Source: Pseudorhodobacter antarcticus
GTDB lineage: Bacteria; Pseudomonadota; Alphaproteobacteria; Rhodobacterales; Rhodobacteraceae
Direction: 5' to 3'
DNA: 9,772 nucleotides
NCBI GenBank assembly: GCA_945861995.1
Contig: CAMAWZ010000065.1
Span: 1-9,772 of the forward strand
The notes beneath the pieces were generated by a model. The model worked only from the letters and a program-made list of their open reading frames with translations, was not told the DNA's origin and ran no database searches. This document shows, in pieces, positions 1 through 5,905 of the stretch (its first letter is position 1; the number at the start of each line of letters is the position of its first letter). A program made the position numbers and the translations under genes.

Positions 1-13
1 AGCGACAGCTCCG

Positions 14-35
14 AGGGGGCTGAAAGCCCCCTTTT
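14..35 (+). terminator. Rho-independent terminator of an upstream plus-strand gene
   Basis: AGGGGGC (14-20) pairs perfectly with GCCCCCT (26-32) around a TGAAA loop, and the stem runs into a short T tract (32-35). This is a textbook intrinsic terminator reading left to right. The gene it ends lies to the left of the window. It also separates that gene from the hydroxylase that follows. Confidence 0.8.
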
Positions 36-124
36 CTGTGCCGCCGTCTCAGCCCGATCACCCCCAAAAATCCGCCCCCAAAAGCGCGGCGCTTTGCCCC
101 TTCGCCTTTGTATGGCGCTTTGGC

Positions 125-145
125 TATATTGGGTAAAAGTGAGGG
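125..145 (+). promoter_or_regulatory. Candidate -10 box and ribosome binding site of the UbiH-type gene
   Basis: TATATT at 125-130 is a plausible -10 hexamer. No convincing -35 is seen (TTCGCC at 101-106 is the nearest, 18 bp upstream). GAGGG at 141-145 lies six bases before the ATG at 152 and serves well as a Shine-Dalgarno sequence, which supports that start. The promoter call is inference; the binding site is the stronger part. Confidence 0.4.
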
Positions 146-151
146 CACAAG

Positions 152-1351
152 ATGGCGCGCATAACCAGCGATATCGTGATTTCGGGCGGCGGCGTGGCGG
201 GGCTGACAGCGGCCTGCGCCTTTGGGGCGGCGGGGTTTTCCGTCACCTTGATCGAACCCTCCCCCCCCGTCACGGATGCGGGGGCTGCAGGGGCCGATCT
301 GCGCACCACCGCGTTTTTGATGCCCTCGGTCGATGTCTTGCGGGCGGCGGGCCTGTGGGCGCGCCTTGCCCCCTTTGCCGCGCCTTTGCAAATCAGGCGC
401 ATTATCGATGCAGGCGGGGCCGCCCCTACCCCGCGCAGCACGCGCGATTTTATCGCCTCTGACATTTCCGATGCGCCCTTTGGCTATAACCTGCCCAACT
501 GGCTGCTGCGGCGCGAGATGACGCAGCGCATAACCGAACTGCCCAACATCCGCTTTGTTCAGGGCCAATCCTGCACGGGCCTGACCACTCGCGAAACCGA
601 AGCCACTGTCCGCCTGTCAAATGGCGAAGTGATCCACGCCCGCCTTGCCATTGCCGCTGATGGGCGCGCATCCACCCTGCGCGCGGCGGCAGGAATTGGC
701 GTTAAAACAATCCCTTACGCGCAAAAGGCAATTGTCTTTGCCGTGGGCCACGACACCCCGCATGGTGATGTATCGACCGAAATTCACCGCACAGGCGGCC
801 CCTTTACCCTTGTTCCCTTGCAAAACCAAAATGGCCACCCCGCAAGTTCGGTTGTCTGGATGGAAACCGCCGAAAACGCCGTCCGCCTGATGGCCCTGCC
901 AGATGCCGAGTTTCAGGCAGAGGCGAATAACCGATCTGCTGGCGTTCTGGGCCAATTGTCAGTCATCACCAAACGCAGCGCATGGCCTATGATGGGGCAG
1001 TTTGCCAAATCCATGTCGGCGCAGCGTTTGGCACTGATTGCCGAGGCTGCCCATGTCGTCCCACCCATCGGCGCGCAGGGGCTGAACATGTCTCTGGCCG
1101 ATCTGGCAGCTCTGCTGGATTTGGCAACCGCCCGCCCCGAAGGTCTGGGCGATGATGCCATGCTGGCCGCCTACAACCGCAAACGCCACGCCGAGGTGGT
1201 CGCCCGCGTCTTTGGCATCGACGCGCTAAACCGCGCGTCGATGGTCCAATCCCAGCCCTTACGCGATCTGCGCAAATTCGGGCTTAACCTGCTGCACGGT
1301 ATCACGCCGTTGCGCCGTGCCGTGATGAAGGCTGGCTTAGGAATCCGCTAA
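152..1351 (+). CDS. UbiH/UbiF/COQ6-family FAD-dependent monooxygenase, probable ubiquinone ring hydroxylase
   Basis: The 399-residue protein has the length and layout of the UbiH/COQ6 group of class A flavin monooxygenases, which hydroxylate the aromatic ring of ubiquinone precursors with NAD(P)H and O2 at the inner membrane. An N-terminal Rossmann dinucleotide motif (GGGVAG, residues 12-17) is followed by an acidic residue at the end of strand 2 (Glu35). The family's D-x-R segment lies at 49-55 (DLRTTAF), the DG motif at 169-177 (ADGRASTLR), and the second FAD motif at 298-312 (EAAHVVPPIGAQGLN). The usual GDAAH is EAAH here, which I recall as common in alphaproteobacterial UbiH. The start is supported by GAGGG six bases upstream. 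The gene stands alone behind a terminator and ends tail to tail with the aminotransferase gene. The family is clear, but the ring position hydroxylated (UbiH, UbiF, UbiI or a broader UbiL-type enzyme) cannot be told from sequence. Confidence 0.88.
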   Translation: MARITSDIVISGGGVAGLTAACAFGAAGFSVTLIEPSPPVTDAGAAGADLRTTAFLMPSVDVLRAAGLWARLAPFAAPLQIRRIIDAGGAAPTPRSTRDFIASDISDAPFGYNLPNWLLRREMTQRITELPNIRFVQGQSCTGLTTRETEATVRLSNGEVIHARLAIAADGRASTLRAAAGIGVKTIPYAQKAIVFAVGHDTPHGDVSTEIHRTGGPFTLVPLQNQNGHPASSVVWMETAENAVRLMALPDAEFQAEANNRSAGVLGQLSVITKRSAWPMMGQFAKSMSAQRLALIAEAAHVVPPIGAQGLNMSLADLAALLDLATARPEGLGDDAMLAAYNRKRHAEVVARVFGIDALNRASMVQSQPLRDLRKFGLNLLHGITPLRRAVMKAGLGIR

Positions 1352-2478
1352 GCCTGACCCAGCACCGTATCCAGCGCAGGCGTAAGCCGCGCCATCGTTG
1401 CCGCAGGATCAACCAATTTATCCAGACCAAACAGGCCCAGACGGAACGTACGGAACCCCTCGCCCTCGCCCACCTGCAACGGAACGCCTGCCGCAATTTG
1501 CAGGCCCAGCGCGCGAAAGGCACTGCCGTTTTGGATGTTTGGATCGGCGGTATAACTTACCACCACGCCTGGCGCGCCGAACCCTGGGGCGGCAACCGAA
1601 ACCACCCCGCGCGCTGCCAAATCTTCGCGCACCAAACGGCCCAGTTCGTGCTGCGCGGCCTTGGCCGCCTCAAAGCCCATCGCCTGCGTCTCTAGGATCG
1701 CGGCATGAAAACCCATAATCGCATCGGTCGGCATCGTGGCATGATAGGCATGACCGCCCCCTTCAAAGGTGGCCATAATCGCGCGCCATTTCTTCAGATC
1801 AATGGCAAAGCTGTTCGATGTCGTCTCTGCCAGCCGCGCCTCGGCCGCCGCAGACAGCATCACCACCCCTGCCGAGGGGCTGGCCGACCAGCCCTTTTGC
1901 GGGGCAGAAATCAAAACATCCACGCCAAGCGCGCCCATATCCACCCAAATGCAGCCCGATGCTATGCAATCCAGCACCATCAGCGCGCCCACTTCATGCG
2001 CTGCGCTTGCCATCGCCGCGATATAGTCATCAGGCAAGATTATCCCCGCGCTGGTTTCCACATGGGGGGCAAACACTGCCTGTGGGCGCGTTTCGCGGAT
2101 ACGCGCCACCACAGTCTCAATCGGCGGGGGGGCATAGGGCGAGGTATCCGAATTGCCCTGCCGCGCGGCCATCACCACGTCGGTCTCGCCAATTTGGCAC
2201 GCGTCAAAAATCTGGCTCCAGCGATAGGAAAACCACCCATTGCGCACCACCAAATTGCGCCCTTGGCCAAACTGACGCGCCACTGCCTCCATCCCGTAGC
2301 TGCCCCCACCGGGGATCAGCGCCAGCGCTTCGGCGTTGTAAACCTGTTTCAGCAGCGTCGAAATCTCGCGCATCGCACCGCCAAACCGGGCGGACATATG
2401 GTTGAGGGATCGGTCGGTAAAAACCACCGAAAATTCCTGCAAACCACCTTCGTCAATATGGGCGTGGGGCAATGTCAT
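1348..2478 (-). CDS. Class V (alanine-glyoxylate type) PLP-dependent aminotransferase
   Basis: This 376-residue protein fits the class V aminotransferase family that includes alanine-, serine- and aspartate-glyoxylate aminotransferases and 2-aminoethylphosphonate transaminase. Visible marks are the glycine-rich PLP-phosphate loop GGGSYGMEA (57-65), the HVETS segment (139-143), the aspartate that contacts the pyridine nitrogen (Asp170 in LDCIAS), and the Schiff-base lysine Lys195 in SAPQKGWSASPS. A C-terminal arginine segment (FRLGLFG, Arg346) matches the substrate-carboxylate region of the family. The start is supported by AGGAGA just upstream. The gene lies 33 bp behind the enolase-superfamily gene on the same strand, so the two are probably co-transcribed, and two Lrp-type regulators precede them. 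The amino donor and acceptor cannot be read from sequence. A role in amino acid or glyoxylate metabolism is inferred, and a lyase-type activity within the same fold is possible. Confidence 0.85.
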   Translation of the reverse strand: MTLPHAHIDEGGLQEFSVVFTDRSLNHMSARFGGAMREISTLLKQVYNAEALALIPGGGSYGMEAVARQFGQGRNLVVRNGWFSYRWSQIFDACQIGETDVVMAARQGNSDTSPYAPPPIETVVARIRETRPQAVFAPHVETSAGIILPDDYIAAMASAAHEVGALMVLDCIASGCIWVDMGALGVDVLISAPQKGWSASPSAGVVMLSAAAEARLAETTSNSFAIDLKKWRAIMATFEGGGHAYHATMPTDAIMGFHAAILETQAMGFEAAKAAQHELGRLVREDLAARGVVSVAAPGFGAPGVVVSYTADPNIQNGSAFRALGLQIAAGVPLQVGEGEGFRTFRLGLFGLDKLVDPAATMARLTPALDTVLGQA

Positions 2479-2511
2479 AGCACTCTCCTGCGGAAGATTT
2501 TGGTCTTAAGT

Positions 2512-3615
2512 TTAGTCTAATGTCGTCGCGCGATAGTTGGAACGTTCCAGCCACTCGGGGTTAATCTCAACGCCCCAGCCGGGTTCACTGGGAACAATCG
2601 CGCAGCCATCCTCAATGCGATAGGGCTCTCCCAAAAACAGCCCATCTTGCCACGGGTAATAATCCAAACCCTCAATCGAGAATTCCAGATACTTACCCGC
2701 ATTGGGAATAGCTTTCAAAAGATGCATCGTGCACATGGTCACAAGGGACAGGTTGGCCGCATGGGGGGTAACGGGCAACCCATGCGCGGCGGCCATTTCA
2801 CACACCTGCAGCGTGCGGGTGATCCCGCCCATATACATCACATCAGGCTGGGCCACATCGACCGCCCCCAAATCAAACATCCGCGCCCAGATTTGCAATT
2901 CGCAGTCCTGCTCGCCGCCCGTGATGTCCAAATCCAGCGCCGCGCGCACTTCGGCCGTTTGCTCCATCTCCCAATAGGGGCAGGGTTCTTCGAAATGCGA
3001 AATGCCGTTGTCTTGCAGCATCTTGCCCACTTCGATAGCCTTTGCAGGCGAATAGCACGAATTGCCATCGACCAGCTTTGCAATGCCGTCGCCCAGCGCC
3101 TTTGACACCACTGGCACCACCTCGGCCGTGCGCCCTTCCCATTCATCGCCATCACGCCCACATTCCGCCCCAACGCGCCATTTGAACGCATCAAAGCCAA
3201 ACTCATCGCGCAGCTTCACAAACCGCGCAGCCTCATCTTGCGGCGTAATGTCGCGCTTCATGCTGGACGCATAGGCGCGCAGTTTTCCGGGCGTGCCGCC
3301 CAGCAATTCCACCACCGGCTTGCCCGCCAATTTCCCGTGCAAATCCCACAGCGCCGTATCCAGCCCCGTCTGCGCACGACGCAAATAGCTGCCCTGAAAC
3401 TTATGCTCGCGCTCGTAAACCCAATCCAGTGCGTCTTTAATTTCCAGCGCAGAACGCCCCATCACATGCCGCGCGACTTGGCGGTGGAACACTTCGGTCG
3501 TGATGTCGGTGTTATAGGTCGACATCTGCCCCCAGCCGAAATCGCCCGTGTCCGTTGTCACCTTCACAAAGGCCACAAATTCATCGCCAAAGGTTTCCAG
3601 TTTGCTGATTTTCAT
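2512..3615 (-). CDS. Mandelate racemase/muconate lactonizing enzyme family protein (enolase superfamily, probable acid dehydratase)
   Basis: The 367-residue protein has the complete enolase-superfamily plan: an alpha+beta capping domain (about 1-120) and a TIM barrel (about 125-345). Metal ligands can be placed at Asp183 (VDGN), Glu209 (FEEP) and Glu235 (GGEQ), with the 26-residue spacings seen in mandelate racemase. Asp258 (QPD) and His285 (TPHAAN) are 27 apart, as in the catalytic His-Asp dyad of the mandelate racemase subgroup. The K-x-K base motif reads K-x-R here (Lys145, Arg147). The family abstracts a proton alpha to a carboxylate; most members with this dyad are acid-sugar dehydratases, and some are racemases. 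The reading frame is open to an ATG at 3684, but 3615 is preferred because AGGAG stands eight bases before it and MKISKLETF is a typical family N-terminus. The gene sits between the Lrp pair and the aminotransferase. The substrate is unknown. Confidence 0.87.
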   Translation of the reverse strand: MKISKLETFGDEFVAFVKVTTDTGDFGWGQMSTYNTDITTEVFHRQVARHVMGRSALEIKDALDWVYEREHKFQGSYLRRAQTGLDTALWDLHGKLAGKPVVELLGGTPGKLRAYASSMKRDITPQDEAARFVKLRDEFGFDAFKWRVGAECGRDGDEWEGRTAEVVPVVSKALGDGIAKLVDGNSCYSPAKAIEVGKMLQDNGISHFEEPCPYWEMEQTAEVRAALDLDITGGEQDCELQIWARMFDLGAVDVAQPDVMYMGGITRTLQVCEMAAAHGLPVTPHAANLSLVTMCTMHLLKAIPNAGKYLEFSIEGLDYYPWQDGLFLGEPYRIEDGCAIVPSEPGWGVEINPEWLERSNYRATTLD

Positions 3616-3639
3616 CGCCGCGCTCCTGATTTTGGCGGA

Positions 3640-3668
3640 ACAATAGGCAGGCTCTGGCGCAAAGTCAG
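3640..3668 (-). promoter_or_regulatory. Candidate promoter for the enolase-superfamily gene and aminotransferase
   Basis: On the minus strand, CTGACT (3668-3663) and TATTGT (3645-3640) are separated by exactly 17 bp and each matches four of six sigma-70 consensus bases. Transcription would begin near 3633, leaving a short leader with AGGAG before the ATG at 3615. It lies in the 80-bp gap behind the second Lrp gene, so the enzymes could be expressed either from here or by readthrough from the regulators. Confidence 0.3.
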
Positions 3669-3695
3669 GTCTATTTGCGACCATATTTAGAGGGC

Positions 3696-4151
3696 TTAGA
3701 TCGGCCCATCGCGGCGCTCTTCGGTCAGCAGCACATTCGCCTCGACCTGCCCCACAGCAGGCAGCACCATGATACGGCGGCGCAAAACCCGCTCAAAATC
3801 GGCAATATCGCGCGCCACCACGCGCAGGCGGTAATCAAACAGCCCCAGCACGTGCTGCACAACCTGCACTTCGGGAATGGCGAGCACGGCGCGCTCAAAT
3901 TCTTCTAAACTTGTTCGGCCTTTGGTCGCCAGTTTAATGCCCAAAAACACTGTCACGCCAAAGCCAAGCCCCGCGCGGTCGGCGGGCACATGCGCGCCGC
4001 CAAGCACCCCCGCATCTGTCAGCCGCTTAATCCGCCGCCACGCACTGGGCTGCGAAATACCCAAAGCGCGGCCAATCTCGCCCGCATTGGCGTGGGCATC
4101 CTGCGCCAGCGCGCGCAAAATGGCGCGGTCGGTGTCGTCAATTTCCGTCAC
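3696..4151 (-). CDS. Lrp/AsnC-family transcriptional regulator (second of a tandem pair)
   Basis: The protein is 151 residues from the GTG at 4151, the normal Lrp/AsnC length. An N-terminal winged helix-turn-helix (about 4-50: a D-x-x-D-R-x-I-L start, then EIGRALGISQPSAWRRIKRL) is followed by an AsnC/RAM ligand-binding domain (about 60-148) containing the glycine-turn segment GLFDYRL. The family binds amino acids and assembles into dimers and octamers that wrap DNA. The GTG is chosen over an ATG at 4199 because the protein then begins TEIDDTD as family members do, it avoids a 38-base overlap with the preceding gene, and a TAGGGG stretch stands just before it. It follows the first Lrp gene by 10 bases and precedes the enolase-superfamily gene, so it is a good candidate for their local regulator. 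The effector is unknown. Confidence 0.88.
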   Translation of the reverse strand: MTEIDDTDRAILRALAQDAHANAGEIGRALGISQPSAWRRIKRLTDAGVLGGAHVPADRAGLGFGVTVFLGIKLATKGRTSLEEFERAVLAIPEVQVVQHVLGLFDYRLRVVARDIADFERVLRRRIMVLPAVGQVEANVLLTEERRDGPI

Positions 4152-4161
4152 AGCGCCCCTA

Positions 4162-4620
4162 TCACAGCGGCAACCCTTCGCTGTCCTTAATCGTGGCAAT
4201 CAACATCAACGCCTCGATATCGGCGATATGCGGCAAGGTCAGAATATGGGCGCGGTAAATTTGCTGATAGGCCGCCATATCGCGGGCAATAACGTTTAGC
4301 CGCACATCCACGCGCCCCAAAAAGGTTTCAATTGCCACCACTTCGGGCACCCTACGCGCAGCCCCGATAAACTCGTCAAAGGCGCGGGGGTTGGTCTTAT
4401 CCAACGTGAACCGCAAGGACACCTCAACCTCATAGCCCAGTTTGCGCCAGTTGATCCGCGCTTTCGCCGCCCCAATCAGCCCCGCCGTTTGCAAACGATC
4501 CAGCCGCCGCCACAGCGTCGCCCCCGTCACTCCCGCCTTTTCGGCCAGCGCCGCGCGATCCTGCGCGGGCGCTTCCAAATAATGGCGCAGAATACGACGA
4601 TCTGTTTCATCAAGCTGCAT
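4162..4620 (-). CDS. Lrp/AsnC-family transcriptional regulator (first of a tandem pair, divergent from ilvC)
   Basis: This 152-residue regulator starts MQLDETDRRILRHYL, a standard Lrp/AsnC opening, with a helix-turn-helix at about 18-48 (ALAEKAGVTGATLWRRLDRL) and a RAM effector domain in the second half. It is clearly paralogous to the next gene: both share WRR in the recognition helix and a parallel P-E-V ... RL-V-ARD pattern in the effector domain. The effector-domain turn here reads GRVDVRL rather than GLFDYRL, so ligand preference probably differs. The ribosome site is poor (GAGA about seven bases upstream). It is transcribed away from ilvC across a 126-bp region with a TTGACA box and a dyad next to its start, an arrangement that fits the autoregulation usual in the family. 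Targets in ilvC or the downstream enzymes are inferred from position only. Confidence 0.9.
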   Translation of the reverse strand: MQLDETDRRILRHYLEAPAQDRAALAEKAGVTGATLWRRLDRLQTAGLIGAAKARINWRKLGYEVEVSLRFTLDKTNPRAFDEFIGAARRVPEVVAIETFLGRVDVRLNVIARDMAAYQQIYRAHILTLPHIADIEALMLIATIKDSEGLPL

Positions 4621-4621
4621 G

Positions 4622-4645
4622 AAATTATCTCAATCAGATCAAATT
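4622..4645. promoter_or_regulatory. Candidate Lrp-type operator beside the first regulator gene
   Basis: AATTATCT and AGATCAAATT form an imperfect dyad (core ATCT 4627-4630, AGAT 4636-4639, with AT-rich flanks). It lies immediately upstream of the ATG at 4620, within the predicted leader. A second short dyad, GATCA (4637-4641) and TGATC (4651-4655), overlaps it. AT-rich dyads are usual for Lrp/AsnC sites, but this one is a weak match to the classical Lrp consensus, so the call is tentative. Confidence 0.3.
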
Positions 4646-4653
4646 ACGAATGA

Positions 4654-4682
4654 TCCTTACACATTCCGCCACAATCTGTCAA
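4654..4682 (-). promoter_or_regulatory. Candidate promoter of the tandem Lrp genes
   Basis: A perfect TTGACA (-35) lies on the minus strand at 4682-4677, followed after 17 bp by TAAGGA (4659-4654), a poor -10. Transcription would start near 4647, 26 bases before the first regulator's ATG, so that the dyad at 4622-4645 falls just downstream of the start site, a position suited to repression. The -35 is the convincing part. Confidence 0.35.
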
Positions 4683-4712
4683 ATTTCGCACCCAAATCCC
4701 TGCGCAATTCCT

Positions 4713-4740
4713 TATGATCCGTGCATCAAACCAATGGAGG
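4713..4740 (+). promoter_or_regulatory. Candidate -10 box and ribosome binding site of ilvC
   Basis: TATGAT (4713-4718) is a good -10 hexamer 28 bases before the ilvC start, but no recognisable -35 lies at the right distance, which would suit an activated promoter. GGAGG (4736-4740), six bases before ATG 4747, is a strong ribosome site and decides the ilvC start over the in-frame ATG at 4714. Confidence 0.4.
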
Positions 4741-4746
4741 AACGCC

Positions 4747-5769
4747 ATGCGCGTCTATTACGATCGTGACTGCGACATCAACCTGATCAAAGACAAAAAG
4801 GTCGCCATTCTGGGCTACGGCAGCCAAGGCCATGCCCACGCGCTCAACCTGCGCGATTCTGGCGCGAAAAACGTCGTCGTCGCCCTGCGCCCAGGATCCG
4901 CCTCGGCCAAGAAATGCGAAGCCGAAGGTCTGAAAGTGATGGACATCGCCGAAGCGGCCGCATGGTGCGATGTGATCATGTTCACCATGCCCGACGAATT
5001 GCAGGCCGAAACCTATAAGAAATACGTGCACGACAACCTGCGCGAAGGCTCGGCCATTGCCTTCGCCCACGGCCTGAACGTGCATTTCGGGCTGATCGAA
5101 CCCAAAGCCGGCGTTGACGTGATCATGATGGCCCCCAAAGGCCCTGGCCACACCGTGCGCGGCGAATACACCAAAGGCGGCGGCGTGCCCTGCCTTGTGG
5201 CCGTGCACCAAAACGCAACGGGCAAGGCGATGGAAATCGGTCTGTCCTACTGCTCGGCCATCGGCGGCGGGCGCAGCGGCAGTATTGAAACCAACTTCCG
5301 TCAAGAATGCGAAACCGACCTGTTCGGCGAACAAGCCGTTCTGTGCGGCGGTTTGGTGGAACTGATCCGTATGGGCTTTGAGACGCTGGTTGAAGCGGGA
5401 TACGAGCCTGAAATGGCCTATTTCGAATGCCTGCACGAAGTGAAGCTGATCGTCGATCTGATCTATGAAGGCGGCATTGCCAACATGGATTACTCCATCT
5501 CCAACACCGCCGAATACGGCCAATACGTCAGCGGCCCGCGCATCCTTCCTTATGTGGAAACCAAAGCCCGCATGAAAGCCGTGCTGAACGACATCCAATC
5601 CGGCAAATTCGTGCGCGATTTTATGCTGGAAAACGCGGTTGGTCAGCCAACTATCAAGGCGTCCCGCCGCAGCAACGACGAACACCAAATCGAGCTGGTC
5701 GGCAAAAACCTGCGCGACATGATGCCGTGGATTGCCAAGGGCAAGATGGTGGATAAAGCGCGGAACTAA
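4747..5769 (+). CDS. ilvC: Ketol-acid reductoisomerase (NADP+), class I
   Basis: IlvC converts 2-acetolactate (or 2-aceto-2-hydroxybutyrate) to the dihydroxy acid by a Mg2+-dependent alkyl shift and NADPH reduction, the second common step of valine, isoleucine and leucine synthesis in the cytosol. The 340-residue length is that of the short class I enzyme. The nucleotide motif is at 23-39 (GYGSQGHAHALNLRDSG), and Arg48, Ser51 and Ser53 in LRPGSAS are the NADPH-type specificity loop. Catalytic and metal residues are in place: His108, Lys131 (KGPGH), Asp191 and Glu195 (ETDLFGEQ), Glu227 and Glu231 (FECLHEV), and the serine of SISNTAEYG (Ser252). The start at 4747 follows GGAGG at ideal spacing and gives the family N-terminus MRVYYD. 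An in-frame upstream ATG at 4714 is rejected because it sits inside the apparent -10 box. The gene stands alone, divergent from the Lrp pair and followed by two hairpins. Confidence 0.98.
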   Translation: MRVYYDRDCDINLIKDKKVAILGYGSQGHAHALNLRDSGAKNVVVALRPGSASAKKCEAEGLKVMDIAEAAAWCDVIMFTMPDELQAETYKKYVHDNLREGSAIAFAHGLNVHFGLIEPKAGVDVIMMAPKGPGHTVRGEYTKGGGVPCLVAVHQNATGKAMEIGLSYCSAIGGGRSGSIETNFRQECETDLFGEQAVLCGGLVELIRMGFETLVEAGYEPEMAYFECLHEVKLIVDLIYEGGIANMDYSISNTAEYGQYVSGPRILPYVETKARMKAVLNDIQSGKFVRDFMLENAVGQPTIKASRRSNDEHQIELVGKNLRDMMPWIAKGKMVDKARN

Positions 5770-5783
5770 GGCTTCGCGGTAGG

Positions 5784-5801
5784 GTGCGCGGCGGCGCGCA
5801 C
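5784..5801 (+). repeat. GC-rich hairpin just after ilvC
   Basis: GTGCGCG (5784-5790) and CGCGCAC (5795-5801) form a perfect 7-bp stem with a GCGG loop, 14 bases past the ilvC stop. No T tract follows it. It probably acts with the next hairpin in 3'-end formation or protection of the ilvC message. Confidence 0.5.
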
Positions 5802-5814
5802 TGAGAGAATGGAG

Positions 5815-5842
5815 GCCGAGGGGAAACCTTCGGCCCTTTCCT
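5815..5842 (+). terminator. Probable transcription terminator of ilvC
   Basis: The bases at 5815-5834 fold into an 8-bp stem (GCCGAGGG with CCTTCGGC, including one G-T wobble) capped by a GAAA tetraloop. They are followed by the pyrimidine stretch CCTTTCCT. The tail is not a clean T run, so termination efficiency is uncertain, but position and stability fit an ilvC terminator. Confidence 0.55.
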
Positions 5843-5905
5843 AAGGCCCCCCTTGACCCTTCCCTCCCCCCCCTGCCACCTTAGCGCGAAAACCGCGGGG
5901 GCCAC

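Noticed and set aside
261..268. A run of eight C within the UbiH-type gene as a possible phase-variation tract
   Set aside because: The frame is intact, the run encodes an ordinary Ser-Pro-Pro stretch in a GC-rich genome, and a core ubiquinone enzyme is an unlikely phase-variable gene.
298..312. The UbiH-type EAAH motif in place of GDAAH as a sign of a dead enzyme
   Set aside because: The rest of the FAD-binding motif is intact, and I recall the E-A-A-H form as normal among alphaproteobacterial homologs. The positions given are residue numbers in the 152-1351 product.
1348..2478. The aminotransferase as BhcA (aspartate-glyoxylate aminotransferase of the beta-hydroxyaspartate cycle)
   Set aside because: The neighbours expected for that cycle (aldolase, dehydratase and iminosuccinate reductase genes bhcB-D) are absent, and the enolase-superfamily neighbour does not belong to it.
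1705..2520. A 271-codon open frame on the plus strand opposite the aminotransferase
   Set aside because: It is Arg/His-rich shadow coding with no domain and no ribosome site; the minus-strand aminotransferase has intact catalytic motifs.
3696..4620. The paired Lrp-like genes as NirDL/NirGH-type siroheme decarboxylase subunits
   Set aside because: Tandem AsnC-like proteins also occur in haem d1 synthesis, but no denitrification or tetrapyrrole gene is nearby and both proteins keep ordinary helix-turn-helix and RAM features, so regulators fit better.
4726..5688. A 320-codon open frame on the minus strand opposite ilvC
   Set aside because: The composition is Phe/His/Gly-rich and typical of a shadow frame, and it lies wholly within a perfectly conserved ilvC.
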